The notes under the pieces: model-generated
Database searches by the model: none
Told to the model about the DNA's origin: nothing
What the model saw: only the letters and a program-made list of their open reading frames with translations
Part shown: positions 8,672-14,812 of the stretch, in pieces
Layout of the letters: the number at the start of each line of letters is the position of its first letter
How positions within the stretch are numbered: the stretch's first letter is position 1
Assembly (NCBI GenBank): GCA_946011705.1
Contig: CAMGCA010000016.1
Span: 1 to 14,812 of the forward strand
Length of the DNA stretch: 14,812 nucleotides
Direction of reading: 5' to 3'
Source: an uncultured Clostridia bacterium
GTDB lineage: Bacteria; Bacillota; Clostridia; Oscillospirales; Oscillospiraceae
Translations under genes and position numbers: made by a program

Positions 8672-8808
8672 TAAATGAGCAAATTTGAAAATTGCGCAAA
8701 TTTCGTAGTTGCACCGGAGCGGCTGTGCTCGAGGCTCCCTTGTGTAAAGGGAGGCTTTGGGCGCTTCCTCTTCCTGTAATTTGTCCAAAATCTGAATTTG
8801 CTCATTTA
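8672..8808. repeat. 137-bp element bounded by 14-bp perfect inverted repeats
   Basis: TAAATGAGCAAATT (8672-8685) is repeated in inverse as AATTTGCTCATTTA (8795-8808). Between them lies a hairpin CTCCCTT-gtgta-AAGGGAG (8735-8753) in a CTCCCTTGTGTAAAGGGAGG context, itself a widespread intergenic repeat motif. No ORF of substance lies inside. The size and terminal inverted repeats are MITE-like, but I see no convincing target-site duplication (flanks ACTCT and GAACT) and no transposase. Confidence 0.5.
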
Positions 8809-9029
8809 GAACTATCGCTTAACCCGTTCATTTGGGGAAAGCACTTTGTATGATACTTCGTGGAATGTACCACCTTTTCACGAAAAAGACCCCGAATAAC
8901 CCGCAGAATTCTGTTTTCCCCTCAAAAATGTGGGAGACCGGGGGAAGAGCATTTTTCACAAATTTCAGCGAACATCCTTATTTTTTATGTGAATAGTATA
9001 AAAAAGTTGAAATTTTTCTGTTTTTAAGA
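8809..9029. other. Non-coding AT-rich stretch upstream of trmL
   Basis: No credible gene on either strand. I see a short palindrome CAGAATTCTG (8904-8913), a possible TTCGTG/CACGAA stem near 8858-8885, and an AT-rich run (about 8970-9030) that could act as an UP-like region for the promoter that follows. Confidence 0.5.
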
Positions 9030-9058
9030 TTGATTTTACGGCTCACTTGGCATACAAT
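9030..9058 (+). promoter_or_regulatory. Sigma-A type promoter for trmL (and probably pgk)
   Basis: TTGATT (9030-9035) is separated by exactly 17 nt from TACAAT (9053-9058), and an A/T-rich run lies upstream. A start near 9065 gives a leader of about 57 nt with a small stem CACGG (9067-9071) / CCGTG (9083-9087) and then GAGGTG (9110-9115) before the trmL ATG. Confidence 0.7.
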
Positions 9059-9121
9059 AGGAGCTGCACGGGAATCTGCGATCCGTGACCCCAGAGTGCC
9101 CCCCTCCGCGAGGTGAAGAAA

Positions 9122-9604
9122 ATGCTCAATGTCGTGCTGGTGGAGCCGGAAATCCCCCAGAACTGCGGCAACATTGCCCGCACCTGTGCAGCCACCGGCT
9201 GTCGGCTGCATCTGATCCGCCCTCTGGGCTTTGACATCTCCGAAAAGGCGGTGCGCAGAGCCGGGCTTGACTACTGGCATATGGTCGAGGTCATCGACTA
9301 TGAGAATCTCGAGGATTTCTTTGCCAGAAATCAGGTTCGCCAGATGTGGTGCCTGTCCACCAAAGCCCCCCGGTGCTACACCGAGGCAAGCTACGAGGAC
9401 GGCTGCTACCTGTTCTTCGGAAAAGAGACAAAGGGTCTGCCGGAAACCTTTCTGGCAGAGCATTATGAGGCGTGCGTCCGCATCCCCATGCGGGAGGACG
9501 CCCGGAGCCTGAACCTGAGCAACGCCGTGGCCGTGACCGTATTCGAGGCCCTGCGGCAGCTTTCCTTCCCGGAGCTGAAGGATTATGGTAAAATGCGGGG
9601 ATAA
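9122..9604 (+). CDS. trmL: tRNA (cytidine/uridine-2'-O-)-methyltransferase TrmL
   Basis: A 160-residue SPOUT-fold (trefoil knot) methyltransferase expected to 2'-O-methylate wobble position 34 of leucine tRNAs using S-adenosylmethionine. The three SPOUT motifs are present: EIPQNCGNIAR (10-20), FGKETKGLP (99-107) and PMREDARSLNLSNAVAV (122-138). The protein opens MLNVVLVEPEIP, as in E. coli TrmL (MLNIVLYEPEIP), and the length matches. A GTG at 9113 is in frame but sits inside the Shine-Dalgarno GAGGTG (9110-9115); ATG 9122, 6 nt downstream, is the better start. It is first in a unit with pgk, 26 nt downstream. Confidence 0.93.
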   Translation: MLNVVLVEPEIPQNCGNIARTCAATGCRLHLIRPLGFDISEKAVRRAGLDYWHMVEVIDYENLEDFFARNQVRQMWCLSTKAPRCYTEASYEDGCYLFFGKETKGLPETFLAEHYEACVRIPMREDARSLNLSNAVAVTVFEALRQLSFPELKDYGKMRG

Positions 9605-9614
9605 TCCCCGTTTT
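9586..9614 (+). promoter_or_regulatory. Possible internal promoter/attenuator hairpin between trmL and pgk
   Basis: TGGTAAAAT (9586-9594) is an extended -10 match within the last trmL codons, with no good -35. It is followed at once by CGGGGA (9596-9601), TAA loop and TCCCCG (9605-9610), then TTTT. The pieces could be an internal pgk promoter, or a short leaky terminator that uses the trmL stop codon as its loop. Both readings are tentative. Confidence 0.3.
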
Positions 9615-9630
9615 GTAAGGAGGAAGTACC

Positions 9631-10830
9631 ATGAACTACAATAAGAAGTCCATTGAGGACATCGACGTAGCCGGCAAGCGCGTGCTGTGCCGCTGTGATT
9701 TCAACGTTCCCACCAAGAACGGCGTCATCACCTCCGACAAGCGCATCGTCGCCGCTTTGCCCACCATCCAGTACCTGATCGCCCACAAGGCCAAGGTCAT
9801 CCTGTGCTCCCACATGGGCAAGCCCAAGGGTGAGTGGAAGCCCGAGCTGAGCCTGAAGGTGGTGGCTAAGCGTCTGAGCGAGCTGCTGGGCCAGGAGGGC
9901 ATTATGGCCGCCGACGTAGCCGGTGAGGATGCCCAGGCCAAGGCCGCCGCTCTGCAGGAAGGCCAGGTCATGCTGCTGGAGAACACCCGTTACATCAAGG
10001 GCGAGACCAAGAACGATCCCGAGCTGAGCAAGCAGCTGGCTTCTCTGGCTGACATCTTCGTCAACGATGCCTTCGGCACTGCTCACCGCGCCCACTCCTC
10101 CACTGCCGGTGTGGCTGACTACCTGCCCGCCGTCTGCGGCTACCTGGTGCAGAAGGAAGTTTCCATCATGGGCAAGGCTCTGGCCAACCCCGAGCGTCCC
10201 TTCGTTGCCATCCTGGGCGGCGCCAAGGTCTCCGACAAGCTGAATGTTATCAACAACCTGCTGGAGAAGGTTGACACCCTGATCATCGGCGGCGGCATGG
10301 CCTACACCTTCCTGGCTGCCAAGGGCTACAGCGTTGGCACCAGCCTGCTGGATTCCGAAAAGATCGACTACTGCAAGGAAATGATGGCCAAGGCCGAGGC
10401 CAAGGGCGTCAAGCTCCTGCTGCCCATCGATACCGTGGTGGCTTCCGCTTTCCCTGACCCCATCGACGGCGACATCGCTGTGGAGACCGTGCCCTCCGAT
10501 GCCATCCCCGCCGACAAGATGGGTCTGGATATCGGCGAGAAGACCCGGGAACTGTTCGCCGATGCTGCCAAGAACGCCAAGACCGTGGTCTGGAACGGCC
10601 CCATGGGCGTGTTTGAGAACCCCACTCTGGCGAAGGGCACCATTGCCGTTGCTCAGGCGCTGGCCGACAGCAGCGCAACGACCATCGTCGGCGGCGGCGA
10701 CTCCGCGGCTGCCTGCGAGCAGCTGGGCTTTGCTGACAAGATCACCCACATTTCCACCGGCGGCGGCGCTTCTCTGGAGTTCCTGGAGGGCCTGGAGCTG
10801 CCCGGCATCGCCTGCCTGCAGGACAAGTAA
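9631..10830 (+). CDS. pgk: Phosphoglycerate kinase
   Basis: This 399-residue glycolytic kinase interconverts 1,3-bisphosphoglycerate + ADP and 3-phosphoglycerate + ATP in the cytoplasm. The N-domain has RCDFNVP (21-27) and SHMGKPKGE for 3-PG binding, then [13 protein letters not shown]. The hinge and nucleotide domain have [17 protein letters not shown] and the phosphate-binding GGGD (354-357), ending in [13 protein letters not shown]. The length is canonical. AAGGAGG (9617-9623) lies 7 nt before the ATG. It follows trmL by 26 nt and may also use an internal promoter. gapA does not precede it here, unlike the common gap-pgk-tpi order. Confidence 0.98.
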   Translation: MNYNKKSIEDIDVAGKRVLCRCDFNVPTKNGVITSDKRIVAALPTIQYLIAHKAKVILCSHMGKPKGEWKPELSLKVVAKRLSELLGQEGIMAADVAGEDAQAKAAALQEGQVMLLENTRYIKGETKNDPELSKQLASLADIFVNDAFGTAHRAHSSTAGVADYLPAVCGYLVQKEVSIMGKALANPERPFVAILGGAKVSDKLNVINNLLEKVDTLIIGGGMAYTFLAAKGYSVGTSLLDSEKIDYCKEMMAKAEAKGVKLLLPIDTVVASAFPDPIDGDIAVETVPSDAIPADKMGLDIGEKTRELFADAAKNAKTVVWNGPMGVFENPTLAKGTIAVAQALADSSATTIVGGGDSAAACEQLGFADKITHISTGGGASLEFLEGLELPGIACLQDK

Positions 10831-10853
10831 TTTTTTACAGAAACGGCAAATCA

Positions 10854-10883
10854 TTGAACGTTACATATTCGTACTGTTAAGAT
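10854..10883 (+). promoter_or_regulatory. Candidate promoter for tpiA
   Basis: TTGAAC (10854-10859), an 18-nt spacer, then TAAGAT (10878-10883) preceded by TG (10875-10876) as an extended -10. Each hexamer matches consensus at four of six positions. It would give a long leader of about 160 nt before tpiA that includes the downstream hairpins. Confidence 0.4.
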
Positions 10884-10895
10884 GTATGTCTGAAC

Positions 10896-10926
10896 GCGGG
10901 GACGGAGGATGTCCCTCCGTCCCCGC
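10896..10926. repeat. Perfect 13-bp GC-rich hairpin between pgk and tpiA
   Basis: GCGGGGACGGAGG (10896-10908) pairs fully with CCTCCGTCCCCGC (10914-10926) across a 5-nt loop. The next bases are ATTTCC, so there is no proper T tract. It could stabilise or partly terminate the pgk transcript. CGGGGACGGAGG...CCTCCGTCCCCG palindromes resemble a dispersed clostridial repeat (from memory), so I class it as a repeat rather than a terminator. Confidence 0.6.
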
Positions 10927-10973
10927 ATTTCCAAGCACCGCGCCTTTGCGGCAGGGGAACAGCCTCTGCCGGA

Positions 10974-11028
10974 CCGCGAACGGCTCGCTTCGCGGATAAA
11001 TTCGTAAAAGCACATCCAAACTGGATGT
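10974..11028 (+). promoter_or_regulatory. Two hairpins in the tpiA leader, next to the ribosome binding site
   Basis: CCGCGAA (10974-10980) pairs with TTCGCGG (10989-10995). ACATCCA (11012-11018) pairs with TGGATGT (11022-11028) across a 3-nt loop. The second stem ends 6 nt before the Shine-Dalgarno AAGGAG (11035-11040), so it may shield or stabilise the 5' end of the tpiA message. No known riboswitch class is recognisable. Confidence 0.4.
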
Positions 11029-11049
11029 TTGAATAAGGAGAAAAAGGAA

Positions 11050-11826
11050 ATGAACAGAAAATACCGCAAGACTGTCATCGCCGGCAACTGGAAGATGAAT
11101 AAGACCCCCTCTGAGACCAAGGAATTCATGACCCAGCTGAAGGCTATCATGCCCAAGGGCCGCTGGTGTGATGTGGCTCTGTGCGTTCCCGCCGTCTGCA
11201 TTCCCGCCGCTGTCCGCGCCATGCGTGAGACCCGGGTGGGCATCGGCGCTGAGAACTGCAACGCCAACCCCTCCGGCGCTTACACCGGTGAGATCGCTAC
11301 CAATATGCTGACCGATGCCGGCTGCAAGTACGTCATCATCGGCCACTCCGAGCGCCGCGCCATGGGCGAGACTGACGCCGATGTCAATGCCAAGGTTCTG
11401 GCCGCTCTGGAAGCCGGTCTGGTTCCCATTATGTGCTGCGGCGAGAGCCTGGAGCAGCGGGAGTCCGGCATCACCGCCGAGCATATCACCATGCAGATCA
11501 AGCTGGGTCTGGCAGGCGTGCCCGAGGACAAGATCCGCAAGGTCATCATCGCCTACGAGCCCATCTGGGCCATCGGCACCGGCCTGACCGCTACCCCCGA
11601 GCAGGCTGAGGAGGTCTGCGAGATGATCCGCAGCGTGGTGCGCAAGCTGTACTCCTCCAAGAACGCCCGGGCCATCTCCATCCTGTACGGCGGCTCCATG
11701 AACGACAAGAACGCCTTCGAGCTGCTGGCTCAGCCCGACATCGACGGCGGCCTGATCGGCGGCGCTTCCCTGGTGCCCGAGAAGTTCGTCAAGATCATCG
11801 AGGCTGCCAACCAGCCCACCGTGTAA
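11050..11826 (+). CDS. tpiA: Triosephosphate isomerase
   Basis: This 258-residue TIM-barrel enzyme interconverts dihydroxyacetone phosphate and glyceraldehyde 3-phosphate. The substrate lysine is K15 in AGNWKMN, the electrophilic histidine is H99 in GHSERR, and the catalytic base is E170 in AYEPIWAIGTG. The phosphate-binding YGGSMN and LIGGASL follow. An in-frame TTG at 11029 would add seven lysine/glutamate-rich residues, but these simply translate the Shine-Dalgarno AAGGAG (11035-11040). ATG 11050 is at correct spacing and gives the normal N-terminus. It follows pgk after 219 nt of hairpin-rich DNA and probably has its own promoter. gpm and eno are not downstream, so the glycolytic cluster is short. 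Confidence 0.97.
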   Translation: MNRKYRKTVIAGNWKMNKTPSETKEFMTQLKAIMPKGRWCDVALCVPAVCIPAAVRAMRETRVGIGAENCNANPSGAYTGEIATNMLTDAGCKYVIIGHSERRAMGETDADVNAKVLAALEAGLVPIMCCGESLEQRESGITAEHITMQIKLGLAGVPEDKIRKVIIAYEPIWAIGTGLTATPEQAEEVCEMIRSVVRKLYSSKNARAISILYGGSMNDKNAFELLAQPDIDGGLIGGASLVPEKFVKIIEAANQPTV

Positions 11827-11843
11827 TTACTAAAAGCTTTTTC

Positions 11844-11873
11844 CGGGCAGCTGCGGATGATCGTGGCTGCCCG
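11844..11873 (+). terminator. Hairpin after tpiA, possible terminator
   Basis: CGGGCAGC (11844-11851) and GCTGCCCG (11866-11873) form a perfect 8-bp stem with a 14-nt loop, 17 nt after the tpiA stop. No T tract follows; a T run precedes the stem. It may protect the 3' end or give weak termination. Confidence 0.35.
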
Positions 11874-11882
11874 ATGCTTATG

Positions 11883-11930
11883 TCCAGTTGAAAACTGGAA
11901 GTGGAAAGTTGAAAGTTTTGCAACGTATTC
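11883..11930. repeat. Short repeat with hairpin upstream of sua5
   Basis: TCCAGTT-gaa-AACTGGA (11883-11899) is a 7-bp hairpin, followed by a GTGGAAAGTTGAAAGTTTTG run made of degenerate GAAAGT(TG) units. This looks like the remnant of a low-complexity intergenic repeat. It opens the sua5 frame upstream to a TTG at 11888, producing a false N-terminal extension. Confidence 0.45.
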
Positions 11931-11980
11931 AAAACCAAAGTACTCCATTTTCAGGCATCAACTGCAACAGGAGATGTATG

Positions 11981-13015
11981 ATGAATACACTACTTTTATC
12001 CGCTCTGGATGCGAAGACGCCTGCCATCGCCGCTGAGTTGATTCGGCAGGGTGAGCTGGTGGCGATTCCTACGGAGACGGTTTACGGTCTGGGCGCTGAC
12101 GGATTGAACGAAGCCGCTGTGGCAAAAATTTTTGAGGCCAAGGGGCGGCCCCAGGACAATCCCCTGATTCTGCACATCTGGGACGCTTCCCAGATGGAGC
12201 AGTTCTGCCATGATATCCCGAAAGCGGCCTACGACCTGGCAAAGGCTTTCTGGCCCGGGCCGCTGACCATGGTGCTGCCTGCCCGCCAGATCGTGCCGCG
12301 CCGCACCACAGGCGGGCTGGACACGGTGGCCCTGCGCTGTCCGGACAACGCCGTGACGAGAGAAATTATCCGGCTGTCCGGCGTGCCCATCGCGGCCCCC
12401 TCCGCCAACATTTCCGGCAAGCCCTCCACCACCACCGCCCAGCACGTTCTCCACGACCATGACGGAAAAATCGCCGCCGTGGTGGATGGCGGCCCCTGTC
12501 GGGTTGGGGTGGAATCCACCATTGTGGACTTGACCGAGGACCGCCCCCGGCTGCTGCGCCCCGGCGGAATCACCCCGGAGCAGCTCATTGCGGTGCTGGG
12601 CGATCTGGTGGTGGACAAGGCGGTAACGGCTCAGATCGACAAGGACGCCGTGGTGAAGGCTCCCGGCATGAAGTACCGCCACTATGCGCCCTCCGAGCCG
12701 GTGGTCATCGTGGCAGGCTCCCGGGAAAAGGCGGCGGCTTACATTCATCGCCATTTCACCCCAGGAGATCGGGTGTTGTGCTTTGAGGAGGAGCTGCCCC
12801 TGTACGCGGACTGCAATCCCCTTTCCTACGGGCAGGAGGCGGATGCCAATACGCTTTCGGCGGGGCTGTTTGCGGCCCTGCGGGAGCTGGATGACCCCAG
12901 GATTCATCAGGTCTACGCCCGGTGTCCCGTGGGCGGCGGCGTGGCCTACGCGGTGCAGAACCGTCTGAAAAAAGCCGCCGCCTTTCACATCGTGGACGCG
13001 GAGGTGGAGGAATGA
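11981..13015 (+). CDS. ywlC: L-threonylcarbamoyladenylate synthase (Sua5/YwlC type)
   Basis: This 344-residue enzyme makes threonylcarbamoyl-AMP from threonine, bicarbonate and ATP, the first step in t6A37 modification of ANN-decoding tRNAs. The YrdC domain (about 10-205) shows IPTETVYGLGADG (29-41), KGRPQDNPL (54-62), WPGPLTMVLP (91-100), APSANISGKPSTT (139-151) and GVESTIVDL (176-184). A C-terminal Sua5 domain (about 229-340, beginning APGMKYRHYAPSEP) makes it the long Bacillus-like form, not the short TsaC form. The start is ATG 11981, 7 nt after GGAG (11970-11973); the adjacent ATG at 11978 is also possible. The frame is open further upstream, but only through repeat sequence. The stop overlaps coaE as ATGA. 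Confidence 0.94.
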   Translation: MNTLLLSALDAKTPAIAAELIRQGELVAIPTETVYGLGADGLNEAAVAKIFEAKGRPQDNPLILHIWDASQMEQFCHDIPKAAYDLAKAFWPGPLTMVLPARQIVPRRTTGGLDTVALRCPDNAVTREIIRLSGVPIAAPSANISGKPSTTTAQHVLHDHDGKIAAVVDGGPCRVGVESTIVDLTEDRPRLLRPGGITPEQLIAVLGDLVVDKAVTAQIDKDAVVKAPGMKYRHYAPSEPVVIVAGSREKAAAYIHRHFTPGDRVLCFEEELPLYADCNPLSYGQEADANTLSAGLFAALRELDDPRIHQVYARCPVGGGVAYAVQNRLKKAAAFHIVDAEVEE

Positions 13016-13596
13016 TTCTGGGCATCACCGGCGGCACCGGCTGCGGAAAGACCACCCTGTTAAACTGCATTGCGGAGCGGGGCGGCCTGATTCTGGACTG
13101 CGACGCCATCTATCACGACCTGCTGCGCACCGACCCGGCACTTTTGAGCGCCATTGAAGCCAGGTTTCCCGGCAGCGTGGAAAACGGCGCTTTACAGCGA
13201 AAAAAGCTTGGAAATCTGGTGTTTTCCGATGAAAAAGCACTGGAGGATCTGAACGCAATCACCCACGGTGCGGTAAAGGCGGAGGTGCTGCGGCGGCTGT
13301 CGGAAAAGCCAAGGCTTGCCGCCATCGATGCCATTGCCCTGTTCGAGGGCGGGCTGGCAACGCTGTGTGATATCACCGTTGCCGTCACCGCCCCGGAGGA
13401 AGCCCGAATTCAGCGGCTGATGGTTCGGGACGGCATCGGCCGGGACTATGCCAAACGCCGTATTGCCGCCCAGAAAAGCGCCGAATGGTTCCGGGAGCGG
13501 TGTGATTATTGTCTGGAAAATAATGGAACACAGGCTGATTTCCAAAAAACGTGCCTTGCCTTTCTGCGCAAACTTGGTATAATGGAAGCAAACTGA
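13012..13596 (+). CDS. coaE: Dephospho-CoA kinase
   Basis: This 194-residue P-loop kinase phosphorylates dephospho-CoA in the last step of coenzyme A synthesis. The Walker A motif is GGTGCGKT (7-14). LDCDAI (28-33) matches the CoaE substrate-binding D-x-D segment, followed by NAITHGAV (81-88), DAIALFEGGL (106-115) and an arginine-rich lid RIQRLMVRDGIGRDYAKRRI (132-151). The frame is open upstream to about 12922 within sua5. ATG 13012 is chosen because it gives the canonical N-terminus, overlaps the sua5 stop by 4 nt (ATGA), and has GGAGGT (13000-13005) 6 nt upstream. Coupled translation with sua5 is likely. The sequence is somewhat divergent from model CoaE proteins but the set of motifs fits no other kinase better. 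Confidence 0.9.
   Translation: MILGITGGTGCGKTTLLNCIAERGGLILDCDAIYHDLLRTDPALLSAIEARFPGSVENGALQRKKLGNLVFSDEKALEDLNAITHGAVKAEVLRRLSEKPRLAAIDAIALFEGGLATLCDITVAVTAPEEARIQRLMVRDGIGRDYAKRRIAAQKSAEWFRERCDYCLENNGTQADFQKTCLAFLRKLGIMEAN
13556..13583 (+). promoter_or_regulatory. Candidate promoter within coaE for the M18 peptidase
   Basis: TTGCCT (13556-13561), a 16-nt spacer, then a perfect TATAAT (13578-13583) with an extended TG at 13575-13576. It lies in the last codons of coaE and would start transcription near 13590, just before the Shine-Dalgarno AAGGAG (13597-13602). It may be fortuitous because the bases are also coding (L-G-I-M). Confidence 0.5.
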
Positions 13597-13610
13597 AAGG
13601 AGTGTTACCC

Positions 13611-14812
13611 ATGACCACTGATGAACTCCGGGAGTCTCTTCTGATGGCTCCCAAGAACGGCTACGCCCGTATTTCCCCCGAACAGCGGGAGGAGATGAAC
13701 GCCTACTGCCGCCGCTACATGGCCTTTATGGACGAGTGCAAGACCGAGCGGGAAGCCACCGCCTGGGCTGTCCGGGAGGCGGAGAAGCGGGGCTACAAGC
13801 CCTTTGCCCCCGGCATGGACGTGAAGCCCGGCGACAAAATCTACTACAACAACCGGGACAAGGCCATCGCCCTGGCGGTGATCGGCACCGAATCCCTTGC
13901 CAAAGGCGTGAACATCTGTGCCGCCCATGTGGATTCCCCCCGGATGGACGTAAAGCCCAACCCCCTGTACGAGGATTCCCAGATCGCCTACTTCAAGACC
14001 CACTACTACGGCGGCATCAAGAAGTACCAGTGGCCCACCGTGCCTCTGGCGATTCACGGCGTGGTCTACCGCAAGGACGGCACGGTTGTCACCGTGACCA
14101 TCGGCGAGGACGACAATGACCCCGTGCTGATGGTCACAGACCTGCTGATTCATCTGGCGGCTGATCAGATGCAGAAGCCCCTGGCCAAGGGCATCGAGGG
14201 CGAGCAGCTCAACGTGATTCTGGGCACCGAACCCATCGAGGGCGAGGGCGCCGACCTGGTGAAGCTGAACGTCATGAAGTGGCTGAACGAAAAGTACGGC
14301 CTGATCGAGGAGGACTTCCTGTCCGCCGAACTGACCGTGGTGCCCGCCGGGCGCTGCCGGGAGGTGGGTCTGGACCGGAGCCTGCTGGCGGCCTACGGCC
14401 ACGATGACCGGGTCTGCGCTTTCGCCGAGCTGGATTCTCTGTTTGCCATCGAGAATCCCGCAAAAACCGCCGTGTGCATTCTGGCTGACCGGGAAGAGGT
14501 TGGCTCCATGGGCATTTCCGGAATGCAGAGCCGTTATTTTGAGCATTTCATCGGCGGCCTGTGCGATGCGCAGGGAGTGAAGCTGGAGAATTGCTTTGCG
14601 GGTTCCTTCTGCCTGTCCGCGGATGTAACCAACGCCTTTGATCCCAACTTTGCCGAGACCTGTGATCGCCGCAACAATGCCCAGCTGAACTACGGCATTG
14701 CCGTGTGCAAGTACACCGGTTCCCGTGGCAAGAGCGGCGCCTCCGATGCTTCCGCCGAGGCCATGGGTCATGTCCGCTCCACCCTGGACAATGCCGGGGT
14801 CATCTGGCAGAC
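13611..14812 (+). CDS. M18 family metallo-aminopeptidase (partial, runs off the right edge)
   Basis: 400 codons are visible with no stop before the window ends. M18 (aspartyl aminopeptidase / aminopeptidase I) enzymes are cytoplasmic tetrahedral di-zinc peptidases that trim N-terminal residues from peptides. Zinc and catalytic residues visible are H106 in AAHVDSPR, the bridging Asp in GHDDR (D265/D266), the Glu pair E295-E296 in DREEVGSMG, and D338 in SADVTNAFDPN. The final histidine ligand would lie beyond the edge. Family length of about 430-470 residues suggests 30-70 are missing. The sequence resembles the clostridial subgroup, with an insert-like IGEDDNDPV segment before the second half. 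AAGGAG (13597-13602) lies 8 nt before the ATG, 14 nt after coaE. Substrate specificity cannot be told from sequence. Confidence 0.92.
   Translation, partial: MTTDELRESLLMAPKNGYARISPEQREEMNAYCRRYMAFMDECKTEREATAWAVREAEKRGYKPFAPGMDVKPGDKIYYNNRDKAIALAVIGTESLAKGVNICAAHVDSPRMDVKPNPLYEDSQIAYFKTHYYGGIKKYQWPTVPLAIHGVVYRKDGTVVTVTIGEDDNDPVLMVTDLLIHLAADQMQKPLAKGIEGEQLNVILGTEPIEGEGADLVKLNVMKWLNEKYGLIEEDFLSAELTVVPAGRCREVGLDRSLLAAYGHDDRVCAFAELDSLFAIENPAKTAVCILADREEVGSMGISGMQSRYFEHFIGGLCDAQGVKLENCFAGSFCLSADVTNAFDPNFAETCDRRNNAQLNYGIAVCKYTGSRGKSGASDASAEAMGHVRSTLDNAGVIWQ

Noticed and set aside
8537..8788. 83-codon minus-strand ORF upstream of the small secreted gene
   Set aside because: It translates the GC-rich and AAGGGAG repeats (SPGGKVPPQG, SLYTREPRA type peptides), has no domain and no clear ribosome site; read as a repeat artefact.
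8672..8808. CRISPR-like repeat region
   Set aside because: There is a single inverted repeat pair and no regularly spaced direct repeats.
9113..9121. GTG start for TrmL
   Set aside because: The GTG is part of the Shine-Dalgarno GAGGTG itself; ATG 9122 gives the family-typical N-terminus.
8809..9121. Riboswitch or structured RNA upstream of trmL
   Set aside because: Only one small 5-bp stem follows the promoter; no recognisable riboswitch core.
9583..10854. 423-codon antisense ORF opposite pgk
   Set aside because: Same shadow effect; low-complexity composition and full overlap with an unambiguous pgk.
11888..11980. Upstream extension of Sua5 to a TTG at 11888
   Set aside because: The extra 31 residues translate a repeat and are not Sua5-like; GGAG (11970-11973) points to ATG 11981 or 11978.
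12922..13011. Extended CoaE start inside sua5
   Set aside because: The added arginine/glycine-rich residues precede the canonical MILGITGG start, which has its own ribosome site and the ATGA overlap.

Overview
The window looks like chromosomal core-metabolism DNA from a high-GC anaerobic gut Firmicute, most likely a clostridial Oscillospiraceae/Ruminococcaceae-type organism. I base this on GC-rich codon choice, strong AGGAGG-type ribosome binding sites, the overall character of the IlvC, IlvD and Sua5 proteins, and GC-rich palindromic intergenic repeats. The assignment is by recognition only; no search was run.

Region 1 (1-6838) is a branched-chain amino acid biosynthesis cluster, all on the + strand: the 3' end of leuC, then leuD, leuB, ilvB, ilvN, ilvC and ilvD. 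leuC to ilvN are tightly packed (gaps of 2-4 nt) and read as one operon. Two palindromic repeats interrupt the series, one between ilvN and ilvC and one between ilvC and ilvD. The right end of the first contains a near-consensus sigma-A promoter placed to drive ilvC. Together the genes supply the common valine/isoleucine steps (IlvBN, IlvC, IlvD) and the leucine-specific branch (LeuCD, LeuB). leuA would be expected upstream but is not in view.

Region 2 (6835-8123) holds an AAA+ ATPase of the DUF815 family of unknown function. Its start codon overlaps the ilvD stop codon, and it ends at a strong hairpin terminator.

Region 3 (about 8112-9112) is accessory and mostly non-coding. It has one small minus-strand gene that joins a signal peptide to what looks like the C-terminal catalytic strand of a sortase, followed by GC-rich and inverted repeats and then a good promoter for the next block.

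Region 4 (9122-11826) contains trmL (tRNA wobble 2'-O-methyltransferase), pgk and tpiA. tpiA follows pgk after a 219-nt leader containing several hairpins.

Region 5 (11981-14812) contains sua5/ywlC (threonylcarbamoyl-AMP synthase), coaE (overlapping it by 4 nt) and an M18 metallo-aminopeptidase that runs off the right edge.

I see no phage, integrase, transposase, CRISPR array, rRNA or tRNA. I did not find a convincing new multi-gene system. The points most worth a second look are the signal-peptide/sortase-tail ORF, the repeat-borne ilvC promoter, and the translational coupling of the DUF815 ATPase to ilvD.
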